From: Clostridiaceae bacterium
GTDB taxonomy: Bacteria; Bacillota; Clostridia; Peptostreptococcales; Peptostreptococcaceae
DNA length: 35,087 bases
Assembly: GCA_902362365.1 (NCBI GenBank)
Contig: CABIVQ010000036.1
Coordinates: 1 to 35,087, forward strand
Direction: 5' to 3'
Part shown: piece after piece, positions 8,536 to 15,057 of the stretch
Layout: every line of letters begins with the position of its first letter
Position numbering within the stretch: position 1 is the first letter of the stretch
Translations under genes and position numbers: made by a program
The notes under the pieces: generated by a model
Seen by the model: the letters and a program-made list of their open reading frames with translations, nothing else
The model's database searches: none
Told to the model about the DNA's origin: nothing

Positions 8536-8967
8536 ATGAAGTATATAGGACTAGTATTATCATCTGTGTGCATTTTTATAATTGTATTAGCAAATTTATA
8601 CTATAACTCTATAACATTAGATATGCAAAGGATGAAGAATTACATAGTTGAAAGCAATAGGATATTATCAGATATTATTGAAAAAGAAGAAATGGTAAAT
8701 GAAAAAAAAGATGAATACATATCTAGATTGGTTAGTTTGAAGAAAGGAATAAAAAATTCTAAGACTTCTTTCTTAGTAAAAGAGTATAAAGATTATAAAG
8801 TAAAATCAATAGACAATTTGATATATATTATTTCTTACCCAAATGATAAAGAAAGATATTTAACTGAGGTAAAAAAATATAACAAACTGAGTGAAGAAGA
8901 ACTAAATAAATTAATAAATGAGGATTTTATGGAAGTAACCTATTTATCGGCTAAAACATATATTTAG
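8536..8967 (+). CDS. Small membrane-anchored protein of unknown function
   Basis: A 143-residue protein not recognised as any family. Residues 3-24 form one hydrophobic helix, likely a membrane anchor or uncleaved signal. The remainder is highly charged (Lys/Glu/Asp) and predicted helical around residues 30-85, possibly coiled coil, with a more beta-like segment near SIDNLIYIISYPN. There is no Cys lipobox. AGGAGG lies 6 nt before the ATG. It is divergent from acpP and is followed after 45 nt by the first tiny-protein gene, with no terminator between, so the two may be cotranscribed. Confidence 0.7.
   Translation: MKYIGLVLSSVCIFIIVLANLYYNSITLDMQRMKNYIVESNRILSDIIEKEEMVNEKKDEYISRLVSLKKGIKNSKTSFLVKEYKDYKVKSIDNLIYIISYPNDKERYLTEVKKYNKLSEEELNKLINEDFMEVTYLSAKTYI
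8938..8965 (+). promoter_or_regulatory. Sigma-K-like promoter candidate for the 9013 gene
   Basis: AC (8938-8939), 17 nt, then CATATATTT (8957-8965) resembles the mother-cell sigma-K consensus AC-N16/17-CATANNNTA. It lies within the 3' end of the preceding gene, about 50 nt before the tiny gene. It is one of seven similar elements in this window. Confidence 0.35.
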
Positions 8968-9012
8968 TTAGGAGATATTTTACCTTTTACTTATTTTAAG
9001 GAGGGAAAGGTC

Positions 9013-9219
9013 ATGGCAAAACTTGAAGATACTTTATCTAGATTTTTTGGAGGCAATAATGGCCTTTTTAGTAGTGGAGGGGTATTATTAATAATAGTCA
9101 TAGTATTTTTATTAATAGGAACGGACCTACTAGATGATTTTTTTGATGATGATAGTGTATGGATATGGATAATTTTAATAATATTACTATTATTTAATTT
9201 TGATGATAGTTGTTGCTAA
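9013..9219 (+). CDS. Tiny two-helix membrane protein 1 (RFFGG type)
   Basis: A 68-residue protein of unrecognised family. The layout is N-terminal LSRFFGG (residues 8-14), a hydrophobic helix (about 22-37), an acidic turn DDFFDDD (41-47), a second hydrophobic helix starting with WIWIILI (50-62), and a DDSCC C-terminus. This is the same plan as the four genes that follow. AAGGAGGG lies 6 nt before the ATG. With protein 2 it forms one subgroup. Local promoters suggest late mother-cell expression, so a spore-coat or outer-membrane-layer component is a reasonable guess, but function is unknown. Confidence 0.75.
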   Translation: MAKLEDTLSRFFGGNNGLFSSGGVLLIIVIVFLLIGTDLLDDFFDDDSVWIWIILIILLLFNFDDSCC

Positions 9220-9234
9220 ATTAAAGTTAATTTT

Positions 9235-9264
9235 AAAGGAATCTAAATTGATTTCTTTTTTTTT
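9235..9264 (+). terminator. Terminator after tiny protein 1
   Basis: A 9-bp stem with one G-U pair (9235-9243 with 9250-9258) runs into a T tract up to about 9264. Confidence 0.7.
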
Positions 9265-9324
9265 GCAAAAAATTGATATCCCTAAAATTAGATAAGAATA
9301 AAAAATCTTTTTAGACAAAATGGA

Positions 9325-9352
9325 ACAATTTTATTCTAAATAACATATTATT
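9325..9352 (+). promoter_or_regulatory. Sigma-K-like promoter candidate for tiny protein 2
   Basis: AC (9325-9326), 17 nt, CATATTATT (9344-9352), about 50 nt before the start codon and after the preceding terminator. Confidence 0.4.
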
Positions 9353-9402
9353 CATTAAATAGGTAATAAATATCCTATTAAAAAATCAGAGGGGGTATGA
9401 AG

Positions 9403-9606
9403 ATGTCTAATGAACAAAGTTTATCTCGTTTTTTTGGAGGGTGCTGTGGTAATAGTTTCTTTGGTAATGGAGGTTTAATGATATTAATAATATTAGGGGT
9501 AATACTTCTATTAGGAGACGATTTATTAGAGTTCATATTCTGTGAAGATAATGCATTGATTTGGATAATATTAATAATTTTAGTATTAACTAACTTAGAC
9601 TTTTAA
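9403..9606 (+). CDS. Tiny two-helix membrane protein 2 (RFFGG type)
   Basis: A 67-residue protein of the same plan as protein 1: LSRFFGG at residues 7-13, a Cys-Cys pair, a hydrophobic helix, an acidic turn with Cys (GDDLLEFIFCED), a second helix starting LIWIILI, and a short C-terminus lacking the Cys tail. An in-frame ATG at 9397 lies only 1-2 nt from the GAGGGGG ribosome site, so the ATG at 9403, spaced 7 nt, is preferred. No function is recognised. Confidence 0.72.
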   Translation: MSNEQSLSRFFGGCCGNSFFGNGGLMILIILGVILLLGDDLLEFIFCEDNALIWIILIILVLTNLDF

Positions 9607-9629
9607 TGATGTATACTGTTAGGTTTAGT

Positions 9630-9657
9630 AAGGGGGTCCTTGTATAAGGCCTCTTTT
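9630..9657 (+). terminator. Terminator after tiny protein 2
   Basis: AAGGGGGTCCTT (9630-9641) pairs with AAGGCCTCTTT (9646-9656) with G-U pairs and one bulge, followed by T residues. Confidence 0.6.
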
Positions 9658-9735
9658 TCATGCGTATTTAATACATAAGTTAATAGTAATCTTAGAAAAT
9701 ATTATGATAGAATTTTAAATGCATAAAAAATAATA

Positions 9736-9762
9736 ACACTTTTTTGATTAAAGCATAGTATA
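9736..9762 (+). promoter_or_regulatory. Sigma-K-like promoter candidate for tiny protein 3
   Basis: AC (9736-9737), 16 nt, CATAGTATA (9754-9762). The -10 matches CATANNNTA fully. It lies about 70 nt before the start codon. Confidence 0.5.
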
Positions 9763-9833
9763 TAAAAGAAGCGGTATTGTAACGACAACTAGGGACTTAC
9801 AGAGTAATAATTTATAAGTAAGGGGGAGGTTGT

Positions 9834-10058
9834 ATGACAAATAAACTAAGTAGAGTATTTGAAACATTTGGAGGTGGAGGATGGTGGATAATAATATTAT
9901 TCTTCCTATTCTTAGCATTCCAAGATTGTTGGGTTGATATTTGTATAACTGACTGGATTCCATTTTTAATTTTACTACTAATTGTTTGTTCATGTTCAAT
10001 GGGTTTTGATGACGACTGTGGATGCTTCGATAATAGCAACTTTGATTGTAACTGTTAA
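9834..10058 (+). CDS. Tiny two-helix membrane protein 3 (WWII type)
   Basis: A 74-residue protein. Its N-terminal segment is LSRVFETFGGGG. The first helix WWIIILFFLFLAF is nearly identical to that in proteins 4 and 5, followed by the turn QDCWVDI and a second helix WIPFLILLLIVCSC. The C-terminal tail is rich in Asp, Cys and Asn and carries six to seven Cys counting the helix end, suggesting disulfide cross-linking. AAGGGGGAGG lies before the ATG. Two open frames on the opposite strand here are shadows. Confidence 0.75.
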   Translation: MTNKLSRVFETFGGGGWWIIILFFLFLAFQDCWVDICITDWIPFLILLLIVCSCSMGFDDDCGCFDNSNFDCNC

Positions 10059-10065
10059 TAACTTT

Positions 10066-10164
10066 AAGGAGATGTCTAAGATTAAGCTTTAATTATAGAT
10101 ATTCAGGGGCCAATGGCCCAAATTTATCTTATTATTAGTAGCATTTTAGAGATCTCTTTTTATA
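10066..10164 (+). terminator. Two-tier hairpin terminator after tiny protein 3
   Basis: An outer stem (10066-10079 with 10146-10159, one mismatch and G-U pairs) encloses a GGGGCC/GGCCC inner hairpin near 10106-10120 and ends in TTTTT. The design resembles the element after ccpA (12033-12126). Confidence 0.5.
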
Positions 10165-10225
10165 TTGAAAAATGTTCCAAAAAATTTATGAATAAGTATT
10201 TAAGAAAATAATATTAAATATTATC

Positions 10226-10251
10226 ACAAATAATACAACCTGCATATTATA
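10226..10251 (+). promoter_or_regulatory. Sigma-K-like promoter candidate for tiny protein 4
   Basis: CATATTATA (10243-10251) matches CATANNNTA fully. The AC (10226-10227) is 15 nt upstream, slightly short. A small hairpin GAGC-GAAA-GCTC follows at about 10258-10269 in the 5' leader. Confidence 0.4.
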
Positions 10252-10297
10252 TCTTAAGAGCGAAAGCTCAATAATATCAACAGGAGGTAACTTAACA

Positions 10298-10474
10298 ATG
10301 TTAGATAGATTTTTTGGAGACGATGGATTCTTTGGAGCAGGAGCTTGGTGGATAATAATATTATTCTTCTTATTCTTAGCTTTTGGTGATAGTTGGGTAG
10401 ACTTTGATATAATGGCTTGGATACCTTTCTTAATAGTTCTATTAATACTTTGTAGTTGTGGTGGTATATTATAG
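10298..10474 (+). CDS. Tiny two-helix membrane protein 4 (WWII type)
   Basis: A 58-residue protein, short enough to be missed by common length cut-offs. MLDRFFG opens it, then AWWIIILFFLFLAF, the turn GDSWVDFDI, and AWIPFLIVLLILCSC ending in GGIL. It lacks the Asp/Cys tail of proteins 3 and 5. Similarity to protein 5 is very high through both helices, so the two look like a tandem duplication. AGGAGG lies 9 nt before the ATG. Membrane location is clear; function is unknown. Confidence 0.8.
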   Translation: MLDRFFGDDGFFGAGAWWIIILFFLFLAFGDSWVDFDIMAWIPFLIVLLILCSCGGIL

Positions 10475-10476
10475 TA

Positions 10477-10503
10477 ACAAAATCATTATAACTTCATATT
10501 ATG
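10477..10503 (+). promoter_or_regulatory. Sigma-K-like promoter candidate for tiny protein 5
   Basis: AC (10477-10478), 16 nt, CATATTATG (10495-10503), directly after the protein 4 stop codon and about 88 nt before the next start. Confidence 0.35.
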
Positions 10504-10590
10504 TAGTATAGATGGTTAAGTAAATACACTACTAGCCAGCAAATTAAACTTATAGTTTAATAAAAAAATTTCATTTAGGAGGGCTTTATT

Positions 10591-10782
10591 ATGCTAGATA
10601 GATTCTTTGGGGAAGGCGGATGTTTTTCAGGAGCTTGGTGGATAATAGTATTATTCTTCTTATTCTTAGCTTTTGGTGATTGCTGGGAAGATATAGATAT
10701 AATAGCTTGGATTCCATTCTTAATATTATTATTAATAACTTGTTCATGTGGCGGATTCTTTGATGATGGAGGATGCTGCTAG
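10591..10782 (+). CDS. Tiny two-helix membrane protein 5 (WWII type)
   Basis: A 63-residue close relative of protein 4. MLDRFFG is followed by AWWIIVLFFLFLAF, the acidic turn GDCWEDIDI, AWIPFLILLLITCSC and the tail GGFFDDGGCC. It carries six Cys. The conserved order (RFFG, aromatic helix, acidic turn, AWIP helix, CSC) defines the subgroup. AGGAGGG lies 7 nt before the ATG. It is the last of the five before ccpA and ends in its own terminator. Confidence 0.8.
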   Translation: MLDRFFGEGGCFSGAWWIIVLFFLFLAFGDCWEDIDIIAWIPFLILLLITCSCGGFFDDGGCC

Positions 10783-10803
10783 TAAGAACTAATTAATACA
10801 GGG

Positions 10804-10831
10804 GTGTTGGTATAATATACCAACACTTTTA
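10804..10831 (+). terminator. Terminator after tiny protein 5
   Basis: A perfect 10-bp stem (10804-10813 with 10817-10826) with a 3-nt loop is followed by TTTT. Confidence 0.85.
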
Positions 10832-11017
10832 TTTTGTGATCTTATTATAATAAATATTACATAATTAAATTTATTATATGAAAAAATATAGATGGAAATA
10901 TATTTATTAAAAAAAAACTTTATGGTAGAATTAATAGTTAACTAGTGAATTTTTAATTTTGAATTTATATATCTAAATTTAAATAAATTTAAATAAAATC
11001 GAGGCAGGAGGCTTTAT

Positions 11018-12031
11018 ATGAAAAGTAATATAACAATTAAAGATGTAGCGAAAAAGGCTGGCGTGTCAATATCAACTGTATCAAGAGTTATAAATGATTC
11101 AAAGCCAGTTACAGATGAAGTTAAGCAAAAAGTTTTAGATGTAATAAAGGAAACTGGGTATATACCAAATCCATTAGCAAGAAGTTTAGTAACTAAAAAA
11201 AGTCAATTAATAGGGGTTATAGTTCCAGAGGTTTCGGACTCTTTTGTAAATGAAATATTAAATGGTGTGGAAGAAATCGCAAAGATGTATGATTACGAAA
11301 TTCTTTTAGCTAATACATATTCAGATAAAGAGCAAGAATTAAAAAGTATAAACTTATTAAGAGCTAAACAAGTTGAAGGTATAGTTATGATATCTTGGAG
11401 AGTAGAAGAAGATCATGTAGAATACATGCAAAAATGTGGAATACCTGCATCTTATATAAGTAAAACAGCTAGAGATTACGATATATACACTGTAAGTACA
11501 AGTAATGTTGATGCTACTTATGATATGACTAAATATCTTTTAGACAAAGGTCATGAAAAAATTGCATTTGTAATGACTAGTCAAGATGATACTGTACTTG
11601 AAAGAGAAAGATTAACAGGGTATGAGAAAGCATTAGCTGAAAGAAACATAAGTTTAGATGAAAGCCTAATAAAGCATGGAACAACTACTTATGAAGGTGG
11701 ATATAATAGCATGAAAGAAATGTTAGAAGAAGGTGTTGTACCTCATGCTGCATTTGTAACAGGTGATGAGGCTGCTATAGGAGCAATAAATGCTATTTGT
11801 GACTCTGGATATAGAGTTCCAGAAGATATATCAGTAGCAGGTTTTAATGATGTTAAAATAGCTAAAATGTATAGACCTAAGTTAACAACTGTTCACCAAC
11901 CGTTATATGATATGGGAGCAGTTGCTATAAGAATGGTAATAAAAATGATAAATAAAGAAATTTTAGAAGATAAGAAAATAGAATTACCATATAGAATAGA
12001 AGAAAGAGAAAGTGTTATAGAAAAAAGATAA
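11018..12031 (+). CDS. ccpA: Catabolite control protein A, LacI family
   Basis: A 337-residue LacI-family regulator. The N-terminal helix-turn-helix (residues 5-25, IKDVAKKAGVSISTVSRVIN) and hinge helix (NPLARSLVTKK, about 53-63) are typical. The effector domain follows CcpA closely: GVEEIAKMYDYEILLANT, QELKSINLL, KQVEGIVMISW, and HQPLYDMGAVAIRMVIKMINK with ELPYRIEERES at the end. CcpA pairs with HPr-Ser-P to repress or activate carbon genes at cre sites. From memory, C. difficile CcpA is CD1064, just upstream of the exosporium gene cdeC, which matches the order here. GCAGGAGG lies 8 nt before the ATG. A local sugar repressor is less likely because no sugar genes adjoin it. Confidence 0.88.
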   Translation: MKSNITIKDVAKKAGVSISTVSRVINDSKPVTDEVKQKVLDVIKETGYIPNPLARSLVTKKSQLIGVIVPEVSDSFVNEILNGVEEIAKMYDYEILLANTYSDKEQELKSINLLRAKQVEGIVMISWRVEEDHVEYMQKCGIPASYISKTARDYDIYTVSTSNVDATYDMTKYLLDKGHEKIAFVMTSQDDTVLERERLTGYEKALAERNISLDESLIKHGTTTYEGGYNSMKEMLEEGVVPHAAFVTGDEAAIGAINAICDSGYRVPEDISVAGFNDVKIAKMYRPKLTTVHQPLYDMGAVAIRMVIKMINKEILEDKKIELPYRIEERESVIEKR

Positions 12032-12032
12032 T

Positions 12033-12126
12033 AAAAGGATGTCTTTGTAAATATACATGGACTTGGGGGCTAAATATAAAACGCCCCTTAGGTTATATAT
12101 ATTTGTTTGAGACATACCTTTTTTTA
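12033..12126 (+). terminator. Long two-tier hairpin terminator of ccpA
   Basis: An outer stem AAAGGATGTCT with AGACATACCTTT (12034-12044 and about 12109-12120, one mismatch), a middle AT-rich stem, and an inner GGGGGC/GCCCC hairpin (12065-12070 with about 12083-12088) end in a T6 run. At about 90 nt it is longer than an ordinary terminator and could act as a stable 3' RNA. Confidence 0.6.
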
Positions 12127-12210
12127 TTTTTTGAAATAGAATAATGAGGAATATATGTTATAGAACTTATCTGCAATAATTTTGTAAAAGGATGTATATA
12201 AGTGCGTAGA

Positions 12211-12254
12211 ATTGTATCAGTATATTCACTTATTGTTGATTTACATTGTATCAG
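12211..12254 (+). repeat. Direct repeat upstream of the hut remnant
   Basis: ATTGTATCAG occurs at 12211-12220 and again at 12245-12254, a 34-nt period, immediately before the ribosome site of the hutH remnant. It may be a leftover operator of the hut operon. Confidence 0.4.
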
Positions 12255-12273
12255 GATAAGGAGGAGTTTTTTT

Positions 12274-12607
12274 ATGAATAATATAGTTGTTAGTGGGAGT
12301 AATTTAACTATAGAAGATGTAATTAATGTAGCTAGGAATAATTATAAGGTTGAGTTAAGTTAGGATGCAGTTAGAAGAATAAACAGAGCGAGAGACTTAG
12401 CTTATAAGTTTATTGAAAAAGAGAGAGTTTCTTAAGGAATAACTACTGGGTTTGGTAAATTCTCAGATGCTGTAATATCTAAAGATGATTCTGCAAATAT
12501 ACAAAGAAATTTAATAATTAGCTACTCTTGTGGAGTTTGAGATCCTTTTTAGAATAGATGTAATAAGGGATATTATGCTATAAGTAGGTAGATAATTAAA
12601 TAATAAT
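12274..12607 (+). pseudogene. hutH: Broken histidine ammonia-lyase fragment
   Basis: An intact AAGGAGGAG site and ATG at 12274 open a frame that starts like HutH (VVSGSNLTIEDVINVA), stops at 12361, and resumes with RARDLAYKFIEKERVS, a second stop, then [20 protein letters not shown] and [21 protein letters not shown] is the strongly conserved N-terminal block of histidine ammonia-lyase, which makes urocanate from histidine. More in-frame stops and a frameshift follow, and the frame shifts to VIRDIML, another HutH block. The MIO-forming Ala-Ser-Gly and the rest (roughly 400 residues) are missing. It cannot encode an enzyme. Confidence 0.85.
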
Positions 12608-13028
12608 CATCCTATAGATTTAGTACATACATTTTTAGGTGCTCATGCAATACCAAAAGAATATAAGAATAATAAAATGGGTTATATAGAAAAAATGGTA
12701 ACTGGTATAATGCCAAGAGTAAAGTATATGGGTTTAGCCGAATTTTGTGATGTATTTTGTGAAGATGGGGGTATTCAGCATAGAGGAAAGTGAATACATA
12801 TTGAAAATTGCTAAGAAAATGGGATGCAAATGCGAGAAAAATGATATTGGTTCTATAGAAGTAGGCAAGAAAGCAGATTTTGCAATATTTGATGTACCAA
12901 ATATAGAGTATCTAATGTATTATTTTGGAATAAATCATGTAGACAGATTTTATAAAGAGGGGAAGTTACTAGTCAAAAATAAGTATATACAGTATGAAAA
13001 TAATTTTAAATTTACTATGAGTAATTAA
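12608..13028 (+). pseudogene. hutI: Broken imidazolonepropionase fragment
   Basis: The frame from 12608 reads HPIDLVHTFLGAHAIP, then GLAEFCDVFCEDG, both HutI blocks. One extra G in the run near 12766-12770 shifts the frame; the adjoining frame (ATG at 12747, stop 13026-13028) continues with VFSIEESEYILKIAKKMGCK and then jumps to NDIGSIEVGKKADFAIFDVP and YYFGINHVDRFYKEGKL, the HutI C-terminus. About 150 central residues, with catalytic residues, are deleted, and the N-terminal third is absent. The 93-residue open frame at 12747 is therefore a relic, not a gene. Confidence 0.85.
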
Positions 13029-13039
13029 GGTGGATAAAA

Positions 13040-13308
13040 ATGAAACGTATAGATATGACTGTATATGAATTTATAGATAAATTTAATAAGTTGGGAGATT
13101 TGAGGAAAGAAATAAATGAAATGATAGAGATATAGAATCATTTAAATAATTTATGAAAGCTATAAAAATGCATAAAGAAACTGAAGAACAGATAAAAGAG
13201 AGGAAACTTGCCATTGAGGATGTAATATTAAATGTAAAAGTGAATTTAAAGGGATTAAATAATGAAAAATTAAAATCTATTTATACTAAAGAAGTGAAAA
13301 AATATTAA
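13040..13308 (+). pseudogene. fchA: Broken formimidoyltetrahydrofolate cyclodeaminase fragment
   Basis: MKRIDMTVYEFIDKF matches the N-terminus of cyclodeaminases (FchA or the FtcD C-terminal domain). It then jumps to GDLRKEINEMIEI, a stop, a frameshift, and continues as FMKAIKMHKETEEQIKERKLA then IEDVILN, which is the FchA helical core in order. The glycine-rich PGGG segment between is deleted. In intact clostridial hut loci this gene accompanies hutH and hutI, so it is the third remnant of one operon. Confidence 0.7.
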
Positions 13309-13377
13309 TAGAGGCAGAAGAGATAAAAAATAATCAAAGGGATACATTATACATTAGATAATTAAAGATAAAAAAAT

Positions 13378-13419
13378 AAGCTGGCGTATTTTAAAATTTA
13401 TTTTAGAGTACGCCAGCTT
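13378..13419 (-). terminator. Bidirectional terminator at the end of the 13431 gene
   Basis: A perfect 11-bp stem (13378-13388 with 13409-13419) has T runs on both sides when read from either strand. It lies 11 nt after the stop codon of the minus-strand gene. Confidence 0.8.
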
Positions 13420-13430
13420 TTTGAAGAAAA

Positions 13431-13850
13431 TTATTTAGAAGGTGATTTTTTTGTTTTTTTAACTACTTTTTTTACTTTTTTTGTAGTTTTATTTTTTGCC
13501 TCTCCTTTATTAGATGATTCTTTTGGAGAAGATTTAGTTGGTGCGTGTTTAGATACATTAGTTTTTTTAGATTTTGATTTCTTACTTTCTATTTTGTCTT
13601 GAAGTTCAGCTTCTGAGATTTTATTCATAATAGAATCTAATTTCTTACGTTGATTTTCATCTAAAAAAGTTTTAAATTTAGATACAACTTCTTCTTTTCC
13701 TTCTAATGTTTTTCCAATTTTAATAAGTTCATCCATAAGTTCGCTTTCAGATTTACCTTTATAGTTACTAGCTATTTTTTCAATCTTATCTTTATCAATA
13801 TTTTTTTCTTTAGCCATTTGTTCTAATGCTTTAGGATCTACTTTTTTCAT
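13431..13850 (-). CDS. Protein with lysine-rich tail, unknown function
   Basis: A 139-residue protein of no recognised family. Residues 1-85 are charged and predicted helical. Residues 88-139 form a low-complexity tail dominated by Lys, Ser, Thr and Pro (for example KKVKKVVKKTKKSPSK), like the tails of bacterial histone-H1-like proteins. The tail could bind nucleic acid or an acidic protein. AAAGGAG precedes the ATG. It is divergent from the 14064 gene, whose product ends in a strongly acidic tail, and lies in the spore-envelope region. Function is unknown. Confidence 0.72.
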   Translation of the reverse strand: MKKVDPKALEQMAKEKNIDKDKIEKIASNYKGKSESELMDELIKIGKTLEGKEEVVSKFKTFLDENQRKKLDSIMNKISEAELQDKIESKKSKSKKTNVSKHAPTKSSPKESSNKGEAKNKTTKKVKKVVKKTKKSPSK

Positions 13851-13997
13851 AAAAATACTCCTTTCAATAATATATATTGTCTAGTACTCATATTATTTAT
13901 ATATAGAAATAATCATCAAGTGGTGAGTAATATTTTAATCTATAATAAATAAAATCTCTTATAGATAATATATATGCAAGCTAGATAAAAAAAAGTA

Positions 13998-14025
13998 ACA
14001 ATAAGATCAAATAAAACATAGTTTA
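13998..14025 (+). promoter_or_regulatory. Sigma-K-like promoter of the acidic-tail gene
   Basis: AC (13998-13999), exactly 17 nt, CATAGTTTA (14017-14025). This is a full match to AC-N17-CATANNNTA, about 40 nt before the start codon, and the best of the seven elements. Confidence 0.6.
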
Positions 14026-14063
14026 TATATGAGGGAGTAGTATAGTTTAAGGGGTGACTTGTA

Positions 14064-14924
14064 TTGAATAATCTACTATTAATACTTGGAATATTAGCAT
14101 TAAGTAATGGTAACGTATCATTATTTGATAGTAAAAATAAATCAAAAAAATCAATGGAGAGTACATCGGGTAATAGAGCGCCTAAGGTTAAAAAGAAGAC
14201 TAGTAAAAATTCTGATGCTAAAGTTAAAAGAAGAAAATCAAATGGCAGCAACTCCACCAGCAATAATGACGATTTATTTAAATTTAATATGAATGATATA
14301 AGTAAGGGGTTAAAGTTAATGGAATTAAGTGATGAAGATTTAGATAGGGGTATGGAGATTATTACAAGAACCAAAAAGTATATGTCAAGAGATGAAAAAA
14401 AAGTTTTAATAAAAATAGAAAGTTTATTAGATTTAGTAAAAGGTATAAAAAAATTAAGTACTATGGATATTTCTGATGATATGGAAGAAAGTAACTTTTT
14501 TAGAAGTATGGATGAAGAGGATAAGAAAAATATGATGATAAAAGAAATTATTGATGTATTTCCTGAAAAAAGAAAAGAATCAGTTGAAAAAGCAATTGAT
14601 ATAAAGAAAAAAATTGACTTGTTTGCGGAGTTATTTTTACCAGATGATTTTGGAGAGGGCGGATTTAGTTTAAGTTCTTTAGCAGATATAAATAATTTGG
14701 GCAGCATAAATAATCTAAAGCTATTAGGAAGCTTATTAAGAGGTGATGATTCAGATTTATCATATAAAGATGATGATTATGAAGACGAAGAATATGATGA
14801 TGAGTATGATAATTATGAAGAATTTGGAGAGTATGAAAGCAATAATGAGGAATATGAATATGTTGAAACAGAAGAATATGAATATATAGATGTTGATGAG
14901 GAAGATGATGACGATAGTAAGTAA
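14064..14924 (+). CDS. Acidic-tail protein of unknown function, probable spore-layer component
   Basis: A 286-residue protein starting at TTG (14064) with AGGGGTGA 5-6 nt upstream. Residues 2-15 are hydrophobic, too short for a classic signal peptide. Residues 22-70 are Lys/Ser-rich, 75-220 are charged and helical with several Met/Asp/Leu-rich segments, and 228-286 are almost entirely Asp, Glu and Tyr (EEYEYVETEEYEYIDVD). The opposite-strand 255-residue open frame is a shadow of this composition. A strong sigma-K-like promoter suggests late mother-cell expression. It lies between ccpA and the cdeC-like gene, where C. difficile has spore-surface genes; identity with any of them was not verified. 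Confidence 0.75.
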   Translation: MNNLLLILGILALSNGNVSLFDSKNKSKKSMESTSGNRAPKVKKKTSKNSDAKVKRRKSNGSNSTSNNDDLFKFNMNDISKGLKLMELSDEDLDRGMEIITRTKKYMSRDEKKVLIKIESLLDLVKGIKKLSTMDISDDMEESNFFRSMDEEDKKNMMIKEIIDVFPEKRKESVEKAIDIKKKIDLFAELFLPDDFGEGGFSLSSLADINNLGSINNLKLLGSLLRGDDSDLSYKDDDYEDEEYDDEYDNYEEFGEYESNNEEYEYVETEEYEYIDVDEEDDDDSK

Positions 14925-15021
14925 ATGACATAAAAATAAGTTTAGAATTACATAATCAAAGGATAAAAGTTAAAAATTGTAATTAATTCACAATTTTATA
15001 AAAATTACTATACAAAACCAC

Positions 15022-15050
15022 TTTTAAAATATTAACTTTTATTATATAAT
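15022..15050 (+). promoter_or_regulatory. Probable promoter of the 6S RNA
   Basis: A perfect -10 TATAAT (15045-15050) precedes the RNA by about 8 nt. The -35 region (15022-15027, TTTTAA) is weak. Confidence 0.4.
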
Positions 15051-15057
15051 AAGTATA

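Noticed and set aside
9748..10039. Two minus-strand open frames of 75-83 codons
   Set aside because: They are shadows of tiny protein 3; they overlap it and each other and have no good ribosome site.
12747..13028. 93-codon open frame as a real gene
   Set aside because: It joins two distant HutI segments and lacks the active site; neighbouring frames hold the other parts, so it is a relic.
13431..13850. Histone H1-like or HU-type DNA-binding protein
   Set aside because: Only the Lys-rich tail resembles them; the N-terminal part shows no HU fold, so no function is assigned.
13940..14707. 255-codon open frame on the minus strand
   Set aside because: It is antisense to the acidic-tail gene at 14064, and its Ser/Phe/Leu-rich composition is what the reverse of Lys/Glu/Asp codons gives. 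There is no ribosome site.
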